From assembly GCF_000010985.1 (NCBI RefSeq), contig NC_013939.1, positions 434,001 to 498,000 on the forward strand: a DNA stretch of 64,000 bases, read 5' to 3'. The notes below the pieces were generated by a model that saw nothing but the letters and a program-made list of their open reading frames with translations, was not told the DNA's origin and ran no database searches. The stretch's first letter is position 1. Every line of letters starts with the position of its first letter. Shown in pieces: positions 28,270 to 38,654 of the stretch. This stretch comes from Deferribacter desulfuricans SSM1. GTDB lineage: Bacteria; Chrysiogenota; Deferribacteres; Deferribacterales; Deferribacteraceae. Position numbers and translations under genes: made by a program.

Positions 28270-29828
28270 TGATTTGGTTGTATATTTTACTAGCTGTTGT
28301 TGGTTTAATTGTAGGACTTTTATTAGGTATAATTATCCAGAAAAAGAAAAATGAAAGTGAAAACATAAGGCTGAATAAAACAGCTGATGAAATAATTAAC
28401 AGAGCAAAAAGGGAAGCTGATGAAATAGTTAAAGAAGCAAAACTGGAAGCAAAAGATATTATTTTTAAAGGGAAACAAGAGCTTGAAAAAGAAGTTAAGG
28501 AGAAGAGAAAAGAGCTTCAACTTCAAGAAAAGCGTTTAATCTCTAAAGAAGAAAATATCGATAAAAAGTTAGAATTAGTGGATAAAAAAGAAGAACTTAT
28601 TTCTAAAAGAGAACAAGAGCTTGAAGAGAAGCTTAATAATTTGAAGAGTCAGATGGAAGAGGTCGAACAGTTAAAGGTTAAATTATTAAGTGAAGTTGAG
28701 AAAGTTGCCGGTATGACTAGAGAAGAAGCGAAAGAGATGTTGATTAATGAAATGGTTACTGAGGCTAAAAAAGAAGCTGCAAGAACTTTGAAAGAATTGG
28801 AAGAGGAAACCAAGCATTTAGCTGAAAAGAAAGCTCAAAGTATAATTGCGACAGCTATTCAAAGGTGTGCTCCAGAATATGTGGGTGAGGTGGCAGTATC
28901 TGTTGTTAATCTCCCTAGTGATGAGATGAAAGGTAGGATTATTGGTAGAGAGGGTAGAAATATTAGAACTTTTGAAAGCATTACAGGAGTTGATATTATT
29001 GTGGATGATACTCCAGAGGCCGTTATTTTATCATCTTATGATCCATTTAGAAGAGAAATTGCTAAGCTAACATTGGAAAAACTCATTTCTGACGGAAGGA
29101 TTCATCCTGCAAGAATTGAAGAGGCTTATGAGAAGAGTAAAGCAGAGCTTGAAAAATACATTTTAGAAGTTGGTGAAGAAACTGCTTTTAATCTTGGACT
29201 GCACAACATACACCCTGATCTATTAAAACTGATTGGTAGGTTAAAATATAGAACAAGTTATGGACAGAATGTACTGGCACACTCTATTGAAGTGGCTAAA
29301 ATTGCTGGTATTATGGCTGCTGAACTTGGTTTGGATGAAAAGTTGGCAAAAAGAGCAGGTTTACTTCATGATATAGGAAAAGCTATAGATCAGGAGAGTG
29401 AAGGTTCCCATACTGAGATTGGTGTTGAAATTGCAAAAAAATATAATGAACACCCTATGGTGTTAAATGCAATATTATCCCATCATGGAGAAGAGGAGTT
29501 TAAGTTTGTTGAATCTGTTTTGATTCAGGCTGCAGATGCAATTTCAGCTTCAAGACCAGGAGCTAGAAGAGAGGTTTTGGAATCTTACATTAAAAGGTTA
29601 GAAAAATTAGAAGAAATTGCTTCATCTTTTGAGGGTGTTCAAAAAAGTTTTGCAATACAGGCAGGTAGAGAAGTAAGAATTATTGTGGAGCCTGATAGAA
29701 TTGATGACGCTGAAATTGTAACATTGTCTAGAGAAATTAGTAAGAAGATTGAGGAAGAGCTGACATATCCTGGTATGATAAAAGTTGTTGTTATTAGAGA
29801 ATCAAGAGCTGTAGAATATGCGAAATAA
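28269..29828 (+). CDS. rny: Ribonuclease Y
   Basis: A 519-aa membrane-anchored endoribonuclease that initiates mRNA decay. The N-terminal helix is ~2-25 ([21 protein letters not shown]), then a long charged coiled coil (~28-200), a KH domain with [31 protein letters not shown], and an HD domain with [22 protein letters not shown]. It ends in [10 protein letters not shown], as usual. The start is ATG 28269, overlapping the fthC stop, with AGGAGG upstream. It is followed by ymdB as in Bacillus. RNase E is not in the window. Confidence 0.96.
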   Translation: MIWLYILLAVVGLIVGLLLGIIIQKKKNESENIRLNKTADEIINRAKREADEIVKEAKLEAKDIIFKGKQELEKEVKEKRKELQLQEKRLISKEENIDKKLELVDKKEELISKREQELEEKLNNLKSQMEEVEQLKVKLLSEVEKVAGMTREEAKEMLINEMVTEAKKEAARTLKELEEETKHLAEKKAQSIIATAIQRCAPEYVGEVAVSVVNLPSDEMKGRIIGREGRNIRTFESITGVDIIVDDTPEAVILSSYDPFRREIAKLTLEKLISDGRIHPARIEEAYEKSKAELEKYILEVGEETAFNLGLHNIHPDLLKLIGRLKYRTSYGQNVLAHSIEVAKIAGIMAAELGLDEKLAKRAGLLHDIGKAIDQESEGSHTEIGVEIAKKYNEHPMVLNAILSHHGEEEFKFVESVLIQAADAISASRPGARREVLESYIKRLEKLEEIASSFEGVQKSFAIQAGREVRIIVEPDRIDDAEIVTLSREISKKIEEELTYPGMIKVVVIRESRAVEYAK

Positions 29829-29833
29829 ATGAA

Positions 29834-30613
29834 ATGAATATATTATTTGTAGGCGATATTATTGGTAGAGCGGGTAGAAAAGTATTTTCCCGCTCTATTG
29901 ATGATGTAAAATATGAATATGGTTTGGATTTAGTCATTGTTAATGGTGAAAACTCTGCTGGCGGTTTTGGAATAAATGAAAAAATCTATAAAGAGTTAAG
30001 AAGCAAAGGTGCTGACGTAATAACGAGTGGAAATCATATTTGGGACAAGAAAGAAACAGCAAATCAACTTGATAATATGGAGTATCTTATTAGACCTGCA
30101 AATTATCCAGAAGATGTCCCTGGCAATGGTTATATCACTTTATCAATAGGTGTTACAGAAGTAACAGTAATTAATTTACTTGGAAGAGTATTTATGAATC
30201 CTATTGATTGCCCCTTTAGGAAATTTGATGAGATATATCGAAAGGTTAAAGATACTGTAGTTATAGTAGATTTCCATGCAGAAGCTACCAGTGAAAAAGC
30301 AGCATTTGGGTTTTATGTTGACGGTAGGGCAAGTGTTGTTGTAGGTACTCATACACATGTTCAAACAAATGATGATAGAATATTGCCAGAAGGTACCCTT
30401 TTTATGACAGATGTTGGGATGTGTGGTTCTCTTGATTCAGTGATAGGAATGAATAAGGATGCCCCAATTAAACGATTTTTAACAGGGATACCACATAAAT
30501 TTGATGTTGAAAATAAAGGGAAATTGGTATTTAATGCACTGTTTTTTGAAATAGATGAGAATACATACAAGGTTAAAAGGTATAAAAAAATTTTTAAAGT
30601 ATTTGAGGGGTAA
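29834..30613 (+). CDS. ymdB: YmdB-family metallophosphoesterase
   Basis: A 259-aa metal-dependent phosphodiesterase of the TIGR00282 type. Metal ligands are in [11 protein letters not shown] (Asp8), [18 protein letters not shown] (Asn-His), and the C-terminal [14 protein letters not shown] and [10 protein letters not shown]. The Bacillus homologue hydrolyses 2',3'-cyclic nucleotides and influences biofilm and motility decisions. It follows rny by 5 bp, the same pairing as in Firmicutes and other deep lineages, which suggests a joint role in RNA turnover (2',3'-cyclic ends), an inference. Confidence 0.92.
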   Translation: MNILFVGDIIGRAGRKVFSRSIDDVKYEYGLDLVIVNGENSAGGFGINEKIYKELRSKGADVITSGNHIWDKKETANQLDNMEYLIRPANYPEDVPGNGYITLSIGVTEVTVINLLGRVFMNPIDCPFRKFDEIYRKVKDTVVIVDFHAEATSEKAAFGFYVDGRASVVVGTHTHVQTNDDRILPEGTLFMTDVGMCGSLDSVIGMNKDAPIKRFLTGIPHKFDVENKGKLVFNALFFEIDENTYKVKRYKKIFKVFEG

Positions 30614-30615
30614 AA

Positions 30616-31524
30616 ATGGATATTAAAAAAGAGATAAGAAGATTGCTAAAAGAAAAAGATGCTGTTTTGTTGGCACATAATTATCAAATTGATGATATCC
30701 AGGAGATTGCAGATTTTACTGGAGATTCGCTTGGTTTGAGTATTGAAGCATCTAAAGTAAAAAACAAAACTATTGTTTTTTGCGGTGTTCATTTTATGGC
30801 TGAGACTGCATATATCCTTTCGCCAGATAAAAAAGTTTTGCTTCCTGAGATTGATGCTGGGTGTCCAATGGCTGATATGGTAACTGCTGAAGGGCTAAGG
30901 GAGATGAAGAAGAAATATCCTGGAGTCCCAGTTGTATGCTATGTAAATTCTTCTGCAGAAGTTAAAGCTGAAAGTGACATCTGTTGTACTTCAGCTAACG
31001 CTGTTAATGTGGTAAAATCTCTTGACACTGATAAGGTTATTTTTGTACCTGATAAGAATTTGGGACATTATGTTTCAAGGTTTGTAGATAAAGAAATTAT
31101 TCTATGGGAAGGTTACTGCCCTATTCACAACAGGGTAACAAAAAAGGAGATTCTTGAACTTAAAGAAAAATACCCTGATGCTATTTTTGTTGCTCATCCA
31201 GAATGTCCTCCAGAGGTAGTTGATCTTGCAGATCATGTGTGTTCAACCTCAGGTGTTTATAAATATGTAAAGGAAAGTGACAACAAGCGTTTTATAATTG
31301 GAACTGAAGAAGGGGTAGGTTATAGATTGAAAAAAGAGAATCCTGATAAAGAATTTATTTTTGCCTATAAAGGTTTTCAGTGTAAAAATATGAAAAAGAC
31401 AACTCTTAAAAAAATATATGATGCTTTAATAAAAGAACAGTATGTTATTACAGTTGATGAGGTAATCAGGGAAAAAGCTTTAAAATCTATAAAAAGGATG
31501 TTAGATATCCCTAGGAATTTTTAA
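30616..31524 (+). CDS. nadA: Quinolinate synthase
   Basis: A 302-aa [4Fe-4S] enzyme condensing iminoaspartate with DHAP to quinolinate. Conserved motifs: [41 protein letters not shown], the first cluster Cys region [14 protein letters not shown] and CCTSANAV, then [10 protein letters not shown] and [21 protein letters not shown], ending in [20 protein letters not shown]. Full length for the single-domain family. It lies 2 bp after ymdB. NadC, the next enzyme, is at 48297; nadB is not in the window. Confidence 0.96.
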   Translation: MDIKKEIRRLLKEKDAVLLAHNYQIDDIQEIADFTGDSLGLSIEASKVKNKTIVFCGVHFMAETAYILSPDKKVLLPEIDAGCPMADMVTAEGLREMKKKYPGVPVVCYVNSSAEVKAESDICCTSANAVNVVKSLDTDKVIFVPDKNLGHYVSRFVDKEIILWEGYCPIHNRVTKKEILELKEKYPDAIFVAHPECPPEVVDLADHVCSTSGVYKYVKESDNKRFIIGTEEGVGYRLKKENPDKEFIFAYKGFQCKNMKKTTLKKIYDALIKEQYVITVDEVIREKALKSIKRMLDIPRNF

Positions 31525-31548
31525 ACAAATTGACATATTTGTTTTTTT
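31523..31548 (+). terminator. Possible weak terminator after nadA
   Basis: Inverted repeat AAACAAAT (31523-31530) and ATTTGTTT (31537-31544) with a 6-bp loop, followed by four T. It starts within the nadA stop codon. The stem is nearly all A-T, so termination would be inefficient. The loop region also contains TTGACA (31530-31535), so a promoter for rpiB cannot be excluded. Confidence 0.35.
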
Positions 31549-31592
31549 AAATTAAAGAATAATAGCTCATCAAAAATAAAACGAGGAAATAA

Positions 31593-32072
31593 ATGCCAGA
31601 TAAAAAAATAGCATTGGGTTCTGATCATGGTGGGTTTAGACTAAAAGAAGAAATCAAAAATTATCTTGAATCTAAGGGGTTCGAAGCCATTGACTTTGGA
31701 ACAGAAAGTGAATCATCTGTAGATTATCCTGATTTTGCTTTTAAAGTGGTAAAGGCTATTATAAATGGTGATGTGGAAAAAGGGATTATTATGTGTGGAA
31801 CAGGGATAGGGATATCTATTACTGCTAATAGATTTCCTGGTATAAGGGCTGCACTATGTTGGGATTCTTTCACAGCTAAGATGAGTAGACTTCATAACAA
31901 TTCAAATTTGCTTGCCATGGGTGGCAGAATCATAGGTGTAGAGTTAGCAAAAGATATCGTAGATACATGGCTTTCTACAGAGTTTGAGGGTGGAAGGCAT
32001 GAAAGAAGAATTAATAAAATAGATGAATTGGCAAAAATATTTTGGGAAGAATATCTTAGGGGGGATAAATGA
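31593..32072 (+). CDS. rpiB: Ribose-5-phosphate isomerase B
   Basis: A 159-aa isomerase interconverting ribose 5-phosphate and ribulose 5-phosphate. Signatures: [57 protein letters not shown] with the catalytic Cys (MCGTG), and [29 protein letters not shown] lies before ATG. It overlaps glyA by 4 bp. The rpiB-glyA-dCMP deaminase order is widely conserved and usually leads to nrdR and riboflavin genes; here rnf follows instead. Confidence 0.95.
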   Translation: MPDKKIALGSDHGGFRLKEEIKNYLESKGFEAIDFGTESESSVDYPDFAFKVVKAIINGDVEKGIIMCGTGIGISITANRFPGIRAALCWDSFTAKMSRLHNNSNLLAMGGRIIGVELAKDIVDTWLSTEFEGGRHERRINKIDELAKIFWEEYLRGDK

Positions 32073-33325
32073 GTCTATATGAAGCAGTAAAAAATATCGA
32101 TCCACAAGTGTATGATGCTTTGATGAAAGAGTTAAATAGGCAGGAGACTCATATAGAGTTGATTGCTAGTGAAAACTTTGTTTCAAAAGCAGTGTTAGAG
32201 GCACAAGGTTCAATAATGACAAATAAATATGCAGAAGGGTATCCAGGTAAAAGGTATTATGGTGGCTGTGAGTTTGTGGATATTGCTGAGCAGCTTGCTA
32301 TAGATAGGGCAAAAGAGCTGTTTGGTGCAGAGCATGCTAATGTGCAACCACACTCTGGAAGTCAGGCAAATATGGCTGTCTATTTTTCAGTTTTGCAACC
32401 AGGTGATACAATCTTGGGGATGAATTTATCTCATGGAGGGCACTTAACACACGGTAGCCCAGTAAATTTTTCTGGTAAATTTTTTAATGTTGTACCTTAT
32501 GGTGTAAATAAGGATACTGAAACTATAGATTTTGATGAAGTGGAAAGACTGGCATTAGAGCACAAACCAAAGATGATTGTTGTTGGAGCAAGCGCATATC
32601 CGAGAGTTATAGATTTTGCTAAATTCAGGGAGATTGCAGATAAAGTTGGAGCTTATGTGATGGTGGATATGGCTCATATTGCGGGGCTTGTTGCTGCGGG
32701 GGTTCATCCAAACCCTGTTCCTTATGCAGATTTTGTGACAACAACCACTCATAAAACATTGAGGGGACCAAGAGGTGGCTTAATCCTTTGTAAAGAGGAG
32801 TATGCAAAAAAAGTTAACTCTATGATTTTCCCTGGGACACAGGGTGGCCCATTAATGCATGTTATTGCCGCTAAGGCAGTAGCTTTAAAAGAGGCAATGA
32901 CTGACGAATTTAAAGAGTATCAGAAGCAAATTGTGAAAAATGCAAAAGCTTTGGCCGACACTCTTAAAGATAAAGGTTTTAGACTCGTGTCTAACGGAAC
33001 AGATAATCATTTGATGCTTGTTGATTTAACTGACAAAGATATTACAGGTAAAGATGCAGAAGAATCACTTGGGAAAGCTAATATAACAGTAAATAAAAAC
33101 ACTATCCCTTTTGAGACAAGAAGTCCGTTTATCACAAGTGGTATTAGAATTGGTACACCAGCTGTAACTACTCGAGGTATGAAAGAGGATGCGATGGAAG
33201 ATATAGGAAATTATATTGCTGAAGTGTTATATAATATAAACAATGAAAGTGTTATAAATACAGTAAAAGAAAAAGTTATTAAATTATGTAATAAATATCC
33301 ATTATACAAAGGTGTATTGTATTGA
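32069..33325 (+). CDS. glyA: Serine hydroxymethyltransferase
   Basis: A 418-aa PLP enzyme interconverting serine and glycine with transfer of the one-carbon unit to THF. The PLP lysine is in [14 protein letters not shown]; the N-terminal substrate region is [21 protein letters not shown] and [17 protein letters not shown]; also [18 protein letters not shown]. Complete. SD TAGGGGG lies before ATG, within rpiB. Linked metabolically to fthC (folate) and to the deoxycytidylate route downstream. It overlaps the dCMP deaminase start by 4 bp. Confidence 0.97.
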   Translation: MSLYEAVKNIDPQVYDALMKELNRQETHIELIASENFVSKAVLEAQGSIMTNKYAEGYPGKRYYGGCEFVDIAEQLAIDRAKELFGAEHANVQPHSGSQANMAVYFSVLQPGDTILGMNLSHGGHLTHGSPVNFSGKFFNVVPYGVNKDTETIDFDEVERLALEHKPKMIVVGASAYPRVIDFAKFREIADKVGAYVMVDMAHIAGLVAAGVHPNPVPYADFVTTTTHKTLRGPRGGLILCKEEYAKKVNSMIFPGTQGGPLMHVIAAKAVALKEAMTDEFKEYQKQIVKNAKALADTLKDKGFRLVSNGTDNHLMLVDLTDKDITGKDAEESLGKANITVNKNTIPFETRSPFITSGIRIGTPAVTTRGMKEDAMEDIGNYIAEVLYNINNESVINTVKEKVIKLCNKYPLYKGVLY

Positions 33326-33771
33326 GACCTGATTGGGATAGGTATTTTTTAGAAATTGTAAATGTTGTTAAAAGTAGATCTACCTGCTTGAGAAGGCAGG
33401 TAGGGGCAGTTATTGTGAAAGATAGGCAAATTTTGGCTACAGGTTATAATGGCGTGCCAAGAGGGATTACTCATTGTAGTGAAACTGGTTGTTTAAGACA
33501 AAAGTTAAATGTTCCCTCTGGTCAAAGACATGAGCTTTGTAGAGGATTGCATGCAGAACAAAATGCAATTATACAAGCTGCTTATCACGGGGTTTCAATA
33601 AAGGGTGCGACTATTTATACAAATGCCAAGCCTTGTTCTATTTGTACAAAGATGATTATAAATGCAGGGATTAAAAGAATTGTTTTTGAAGAATATTATA
33701 ACGATGATTTAGCAGATGAACTTTTGAAAGAGACAGATATAACAGTTGAGTGTATAAAAATAGATAGATAA
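33322..33771 (+). CDS. Deoxycytidylate (dCMP) deaminase family protein
   Basis: A 149-aa zinc deaminase. [32 protein letters not shown] matches the ComEB/dCMP deaminase start. The zinc motifs are HAEQNAI (His plus catalytic Glu) and [14 protein letters not shown] (two Cys). A TGCLR... insertion before the HAE motif is typical of dCMP deaminases. The start is TTG 33322, giving the family N-terminus, with AGGTG upstream and an overlap with the glyA stop. The product dUMP feeds thymidylate synthesis. Confidence 0.92.
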   Translation: MRPDWDRYFLEIVNVVKSRSTCLRRQVGAVIVKDRQILATGYNGVPRGITHCSETGCLRQKLNVPSGQRHELCRGLHAEQNAIIQAAYHGVSIKGATIYTNAKPCSICTKMIINAGIKRIVFEEYYNDDLADELLKETDITVECIKIDR

Positions 33772-33780
33772 GGGTGTGCT

Positions 33781-35088
33781 ATGCCGTATTATGGATTTCG
33801 TGGTGGTATTCATCCAAGGTATAATAAAGAGAAAACAGCAAGTAAAAGCATTGAGAGATATAGTGTAAATATTGGTGATGAGGTTGCCATCCCTTTATCT
33901 CAGCATATCGGTGCTCCAGCTGAAGCTGTAGTTAAAAAGAAAGATGTGGTAAAGCGTGGTGATTTGATAGGGAAATCGAAAGGTTTTGTTAGCTCAAATA
34001 TTCATTCATCTGTCACAGGCGAGGTTATAAATATTCAAAATGTTCCTCACCCTATAATGGGTTCTATCCCTGCTGTAATTATAAAGGTAACTGAGGTTAC
34101 TGAGGAGTATACCCCAATTGAATTAGCGGATAAATTTCAAGAAAATGTCTTATCAGCAGGAATTGTTGGACTTGGTGGAGCAACATTTCCTTCTCATGTA
34201 AAGTTATCACCACCAAGAAAAATAGACTATTTAATTATAAATGGTGCAGAGTGTGAACCTTATCTAACCTGCGATCACAGGTTGATGGTGGAAAAAACTG
34301 AAGAGATAATAAAGGGAGCTAAGATAATACAGAAAGAATTAGAAATAGATAATCTTGTAATTGGGATAGAAAAAAATAAGCCAGACGCAATAGAATCTTT
34401 TAGAAAGTTTGAAAATAAGTATGAGTTTGAATTAATCCCTCTTGAAGTGAAATATCCACAAGGTGGTGAAAAACAGCTTATAAAAGCGACTGTAAATAGA
34501 GTAGTTCCTGAAGGGAAATTGCCTTTAGAAGTTGGTGTTATTGTGCACAATGTTGGTACTGCTTTATCGATATATGAAGCTTTAGAGTTTAAAAAACCTT
34601 TGATTGAAAGAGTGGTTACTGTTACAGGCGCTGTTAAAGAGCCTAAAAATTTGTTGGTTCCTATCGGTGTTCCTGTGTCTAAATTAATAGAGTTTTGTGG
34701 AGGCCCTCTTGGTGATATTAAAAAGGTTGTTATGGGTGGGCCAATGATGGGTTTTTCTCTTTTTGATTTAAATACCCCTGTTATGAAAGGTACTAGTGGG
34801 ATTATTCTTTATAGAGATTCAGACTTGCCAAATCTTAATATGCATAACTGTATTAGATGTGGCAGATGTGTGGAGGCATGCCCAATGGGGCTTGTTCCTG
34901 CAATAATGGAGCAATTTGCCTTAAATGAAATGTATGAAAGGCTAAATGAATGGCATGTATTAAATTGTATTGAGTGTGGTTGTTGTAGTTATGTATGTCC
35001 ATCAAGAAGACCTCTTGTTGGATATTTTAAAACAGCGAAAAGAGAAATAATGAATATAATGAGGCAGAAGAAAAATGCAGGGAAATAA
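33781..35088 (+). CDS. rnfC: Rnf complex subunit RnfC (NADH- and FMN-binding, two [4Fe-4S])
   Basis: A 435-aa peripheral subunit exchanging electrons with NAD(H). It has an N-terminal biotinyl-like SLBB/RnfC-N part (VNIGDEVAIPLSQHIGAPAEAVVKKKDVVKRGD), a flavin/NADH-binding core (GIVGLGGATFPSHVKL; NGAECEPYLTCDHRLM) and a C-terminal ferredoxin part with CIRCGRCVEACP and CIECGCCSYVCP. It is the short RnfC form without the long alanine/lysine-rich tail of gammaproteobacteria. First gene of rnfCDGEAB. SD GGGTGTG lies before ATG. It overlaps rnfD by 14 bp. Confidence 0.96.
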   Translation: MPYYGFRGGIHPRYNKEKTASKSIERYSVNIGDEVAIPLSQHIGAPAEAVVKKKDVVKRGDLIGKSKGFVSSNIHSSVTGEVINIQNVPHPIMGSIPAVIIKVTEVTEEYTPIELADKFQENVLSAGIVGLGGATFPSHVKLSPPRKIDYLIINGAECEPYLTCDHRLMVEKTEEIIKGAKIIQKELEIDNLVIGIEKNKPDAIESFRKFENKYEFELIPLEVKYPQGGEKQLIKATVNRVVPEGKLPLEVGVIVHNVGTALSIYEALEFKKPLIERVVTVTGAVKEPKNLLVPIGVPVSKLIEFCGGPLGDIKKVVMGGPMMGFSLFDLNTPVMKGTSGIILYRDSDLPNLNMHNCIRCGRCVEACPMGLVPAIMEQFALNEMYERLNEWHVLNCIECGCCSYVCPSRRPLVGYFKTAKREIMNIMRQKKNAGK

Positions 35089-36070
35089 GTTATTAGTTAC
35101 TTTTTCACCACATGAAAGAGATGATTTAAGAACAGACAAAGTAATGCTCTATGTCATTTATGCACTTATTCCTGCAATGGGTGTATCTATTTACTATTTT
35201 GGTTTTTATGCTATTAAAACATATCTTCTCACAATAATTTTTACACTTGGTTTTGAATACCTTTTTCAGAAGATTGCTAAAAGACCTGTCAGTCTAAATG
35301 ATAATTCTGCTCTTGTAACGGCAATACTTCTTGCAATGAATTTGCCACCTAATAGCCCATGGTGGTTAATTTGTGTAGGTAGTTTTGTCGCAATCATTAT
35401 TGGGAAACAGGTTTTTGGTGGTCTTGGACAAAACCCTTTTAACCCAGCTTTGGTTGCGAGAGTTTTCCTACTCATTTCTTGGCCTGCACAGATGACAAAC
35501 TGGATGAAACCTAATCCTATTACAAAGAGTTTTATTTTTGATGCGGTTAGTACAGCTACACCTCTTGGTGCTTCTAAAACAGAGGTATTGACTTATGGCA
35601 AAATAGTTTCAGAAAATCTTGTAAATACTTCTAGTTTGTTTTTAGGAAATGTTGGTGGGTCATTAGGTGAAATATCAGCGCTGGCAATAATAATAGGTGG
35701 ATTGTTTCTACTATATAAAAGGATTATTTCTTGGCATATCCCTTTTAGTTATATTGCTGCATTTTTAATAATAGTTGTTCCTTATTGGTTTTTTGCCCCA
35801 GAAAAAACATTGGATCCTATTGCCCATCTTTTTTCAGGTGGCTTAATGCTTGGTGCATTTTTTATGGCCACTGATATGGTGACGAGCCCAGTTACAAAGA
35901 GAGGACAACTTATTTTTGGAGCTGGTTGTGGGATTTTAACTGCTGTTATTAGGCTTTTTGGTGGTTATCCAGAAGGGGTATCTTTCGCCATATTGTTAAT
36001 GAACGCTACAGTTCCTCTAATAGATTATTATATCAGACCAAAAAGTTTTGGTGAGGTTGAAAGTGAGTAA
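35075..36070 (+). CDS. rnfD: Rnf complex membrane subunit RnfD (covalent FMN)
   Basis: A 331-aa polytopic membrane protein with ~10 hydrophobic helices. The flavinylation site is within FDAVSTATPLGASKTE (the Thr of S-T-A-T), where FMN is bound covalently in the family. FGGLGQNPFNPALVARVFL and FMATDMVTSPVTKRGQLIFG are also conserved. With RnfG it carries electrons across the membrane. ATG 35075 overlaps the end of rnfC; the end overlaps rnfG. Confidence 0.95.
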   Translation: MQGNKLLVTFSPHERDDLRTDKVMLYVIYALIPAMGVSIYYFGFYAIKTYLLTIIFTLGFEYLFQKIAKRPVSLNDNSALVTAILLAMNLPPNSPWWLICVGSFVAIIIGKQVFGGLGQNPFNPALVARVFLLISWPAQMTNWMKPNPITKSFIFDAVSTATPLGASKTEVLTYGKIVSENLVNTSSLFLGNVGGSLGEISALAIIIGGLFLLYKRIISWHIPFSYIAAFLIIVVPYWFFAPEKTLDPIAHLFSGGLMLGAFFMATDMVTSPVTKRGQLIFGAGCGILTAVIRLFGGYPEGVSFAILLMNATVPLIDYYIRPKSFGEVESE

Positions 36071-36632
36071 GGGTAACGATAATAACTATAAAATGTTTGT
36101 TGTTCTGACAATAATTGGTGCTGTTTCTGCTTTGGTTCTTGCTGCAGTTTACTCTTTTACTAAGGAAAAAATAGAGTATGAGTATAGATTGGAGCTTTTA
36201 AGAGCATTAAAGGTTGTTTTACCTGAATATAATAACGAGCCGGACAAAGACACTTTAAAAACTAAAGATAAAACAGTTTATGTTGCTAAAAAGGATGGGA
36301 AAATAGTTGGTTATGCTATTCAATCAGTATCTGAAAAAGGGTATGGGGGAAGTATAACAGTTTTACTTGGTGTTTCAACTGATGGAAAAATTACAGGTGT
36401 TGAAATATTGCGTCATGCAGAAACTCCTGGTCTTGGCTCACATATTGAGGATAAGTGGTTTAAAGATGAATTTAAAGGTTTGACTATAAAGGATAAGATA
36501 GCAGTAAAAAAAGATGGTGGTGTGATTGACCAATTTAGTGGAGCAACAATCAGCCCAAGAGCTGTTGCTGAGGCGGTTAAAAATGGATTAGATTTTGTAA
36601 TCACAAATGTTATTGAAGGGGGCAGCAAATGA
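36063..36632 (+). CDS. rnfG: Rnf complex subunit RnfG (periplasmic, covalent FMN)
   Basis: A 189-aa protein with one N-terminal helix (~10-33) and a periplasmic FMN-binding domain. The flavin-attachment threonine is in QFSGATISPRAVAEAV; the preceding GVEILRHAETPGLGSHIEDKWFKDEF is the RnfG/NqrC signature. The start is taken as GTG 36063 because GAGG (36052-36055) lies 7 bp upstream; other TTG/GTG codons upstream in frame have no SD. It overlaps both rnfD and rnfE. Confidence 0.93.
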   Translation: MSKGNDNNYKMFVVLTIIGAVSALVLAAVYSFTKEKIEYEYRLELLRALKVVLPEYNNEPDKDTLKTKDKTVYVAKKDGKIVGYAIQSVSEKGYGGSITVLLGVSTDGKITGVEILRHAETPGLGSHIEDKWFKDEFKGLTIKDKIAVKKDGGVIDQFSGATISPRAVAEAVKNGLDFVITNVIEGGSK

Positions 36633-37249
36633 AGCTCCAGATATTTAAAGACGGATTTTGGAATAATAACGCAGTTTTCAAACAGGTTCTTGGTATGTGT
36701 CCTACCCTTGCAGTTACCACTTCTGCTGAAAATGGAATAGGTATGGGACTTGCAACTACTGTAGTACTGATTTGCTCAAATATTGTTGTTTCATTGGTGA
36801 AAAATTTTATCCCTTCAAAAGTTAGAATACCTGCTTTTATTGTTATTATTGCAAGTTTTGTAACTGTAATCGATTTGTTGATGAATGCATATGCTCACAG
36901 TTTACACAAAAGTCTTGGTCTTTTTATCCCATTGATAGTTGTAAACTGCTTGATTTTAGGAAGAGCTGAAAGCTTTGCATCAAAAAACAGTACTATTGAT
37001 TCTTTAATAGATGGGATTGCTTCTGGACTTGGTTTTACTTTTGCTCTGTTTGTATTGGGATCTGTTAGGGAGTTGTTAGGAGCTGGTTCTATACTTGGCT
37101 TCAATATTTTTGGGAGCGGTTATAGCCCAGCTATTGTTATGATTTTACCACCCGGAGCATTTTTAGCGCTTGGATTTTTATTGTTTATTATAAACTGGAT
37201 TGAAAATAGAAATAAAATTAAAGAAGAATGTTGCACTGTAAATGAGTAA
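36629..37249 (+). CDS. rnfE: Rnf complex membrane subunit RnfE
   Basis: A 206-aa protein with six hydrophobic helices, homologous to RnfA. The motif FKQVLGMCPTLAVTTSAENGIGMGLATT at ~17-44 contains the conserved Cys thought to bind an Fe-S cluster at the RnfA/RnfE interface, and PLIVVNCLILGRAESFA at ~97-113 carries the second conserved Cys. ATG lies within the rnfG end with GGGGG upstream. Followed by rnfA 15 bp later. Confidence 0.95.
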   Translation: MKLQIFKDGFWNNNAVFKQVLGMCPTLAVTTSAENGIGMGLATTVVLICSNIVVSLVKNFIPSKVRIPAFIVIIASFVTVIDLLMNAYAHSLHKSLGLFIPLIVVNCLILGRAESFASKNSTIDSLIDGIASGLGFTFALFVLGSVRELLGAGSILGFNIFGSGYSPAIVMILPPGAFLALGFLLFIINWIENRNKIKEECCTVNE

Positions 37250-37264
37250 AATTAGGGGATTGGT

Positions 37265-37846
37265 ATGAAAGAGCTGATACTTATTTTTATAAGTGCTGTT
37301 TTGGTAAACAATTTTGTATTGAGTAGATTTTTAGGGATATGCCCATTTTTTGGTGTTTCTAAAAAACTGGATACTGCTATCGGTATGTCTTTAGCTGTAA
37401 CATTTGTTATGACAATTGCTGGGATTATCACATGGATTTTACAATATGCAGTTTTGAATCCTTTACATTTAGAGTATTTACAGACTATAGTTTTCATTCT
37501 TGTTATTGCTTCTTTAGTACAATTTGTTGAGATGGTTATAGAAAAAACATCTCCTGCACTTTATAAGAGTCTTGGAATATTTTTGCCATTAATTACAACT
37601 AATTGTGCGATTTTAGGTGCAGCTATTTTGAATATTCAATTTAAATTTAACTTTTTAGAAATGTTAGTTTTTACTGTGGGTTCGTCCATAGGTTTTGGAT
37701 TGGCTCTTGTTCTTTTTGCTGGTATCAGGGAAAGAATAGAGCTTTCAAATATCCCTTATTTTTTTAGAGGTGTACCTATCGCATTTATAACTGCAGGGAT
37801 TTTGGCGCTTGCATTTTTAGGGTTCTCTGGACTTGTAAAAATTTAA
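37265..37846 (+). CDS. rnfA: Rnf complex membrane subunit RnfA
   Basis: A 193-aa protein with six hydrophobic helices. [32 protein letters not shown] at ~15-45 carries the conserved Cys, and [15 protein letters not shown] at ~100-115 the second. Together with RnfE it forms the inverted-topology pair at the heart of the ion-translocating path. No in-frame competing starts; SD GGGGATT lies before ATG. Confidence 0.95.
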   Translation: MKELILIFISAVLVNNFVLSRFLGICPFFGVSKKLDTAIGMSLAVTFVMTIAGIITWILQYAVLNPLHLEYLQTIVFILVIASLVQFVEMVIEKTSPALYKSLGIFLPLITTNCAILGAAILNIQFKFNFLEMLVFTVGSSIGFGLALVLFAGIRERIELSNIPYFFRGVPIAFITAGILALAFLGFSGLVKI

Positions 37847-37860
37847 TTATGGGGTTTTAG

Positions 37861-38643
37861 ATGATAGAAGCTGTAGTAGTTGTTGGTTTATCAAGTTTTG
37901 TTGCAGGATTTGGTTTGTATGCTGCTTCTAAGAAGTTTTCTGTTGAAAAAGATCCTAGAATAGAAGAAGTAAATGAGATTTTACCTGGAGCAAATTGTGG
38001 TGGATGTGGCTATCCTGGATGCTCTGCTTTGGCTGAAGCCATTGTTAAAGGGGATGCTCCTGCAAACGCCTGCCCAGTTGGTGGTGCTGAACTTGCAGAA
38101 AAGATTGGTAAATTATTAGGGTTAGAAGTTGATACCTCAGTTAGAAAAGTGGCAAAGATTAAATGCCATGGAGATAAAGAAAAATGTCCGCCAAAATATG
38201 AGTATTATGGCCCTGCTGATTGTCACGCAATTGTTATGCTAGGTGGAGGTAATAAAGGGTGTATATATGGTTGTGTTGGTGGAGGAAGTTGTGTAAAGGC
38301 TTGTAATTTTGATGCGCTTAAAATGGGGGATAATGGTATCCCTGTTGTAGATGAAGAAAAATGCACTGCATGTGGCTTGTGTGTAAAAGCCTGTCCTAGA
38401 AATTTAATTGAGCTAATTGATGTAGAAAAAAAGTTTATAGTTTCTTGCTCATCAAAAGATAAAGGTGTTGAAACAAAGAAAGTGTGTAGTGTGGGGTGTA
38501 TTGGTTGTAGATTGTGTGCAAAAAATTGTCCTGAGGACGCAATAACCGTTGAAAATAATTTAGCTTATATTCACGCAGAAAAATGTATAAACTGTGGAAA
38601 ATGTGAAGAGGTATGTCCTACAAAAGCTATTATTAAGTTGTAG
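37861..38643 (+). CDS. rnfB: Rnf complex electron-entry subunit RnfB (multiple [4Fe-4S])
   Basis: A 260-aa protein: an N-terminal membrane helix (~3-22), the 4Fe-4S/Fes domain with GANCGGCGYPGCSALAEAI and NACPVGG, further Cys around CHGDKEKCPPKYEYYGPADCHA, two ferredoxin-type clusters near CTACGLCVKACP and the VGCIGCRLCAKNCPEDAI/CINCGKCEEVCPTKAI pair. It receives electrons from reduced ferredoxin. It is the last gene of the complex; order C-D-G-E-A-B is the acetogen/clostridial order rather than A-B-C-D-G-E of gammaproteobacteria. Confidence 0.95.
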   Translation: MIEAVVVVGLSSFVAGFGLYAASKKFSVEKDPRIEEVNEILPGANCGGCGYPGCSALAEAIVKGDAPANACPVGGAELAEKIGKLLGLEVDTSVRKVAKIKCHGDKEKCPPKYEYYGPADCHAIVMLGGGNKGCIYGCVGGGSCVKACNFDALKMGDNGIPVVDEEKCTACGLCVKACPRNLIELIDVEKKFIVSCSSKDKGVETKKVCSVGCIGCRLCAKNCPEDAITVENNLAYIHAEKCINCGKCEEVCPTKAIIKL

Positions 38644-38654
38644 GGAATAGATTA

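Noticed and set aside
31523-31544. AAACAAAT...ATTTGTTT as a third SOS operator
   Set aside because: The half-sites resemble the operator but are separated wrongly (CAAAC-N4-GTTTG is not formed), and it overlaps the nadA stop. More likely a weak terminator.
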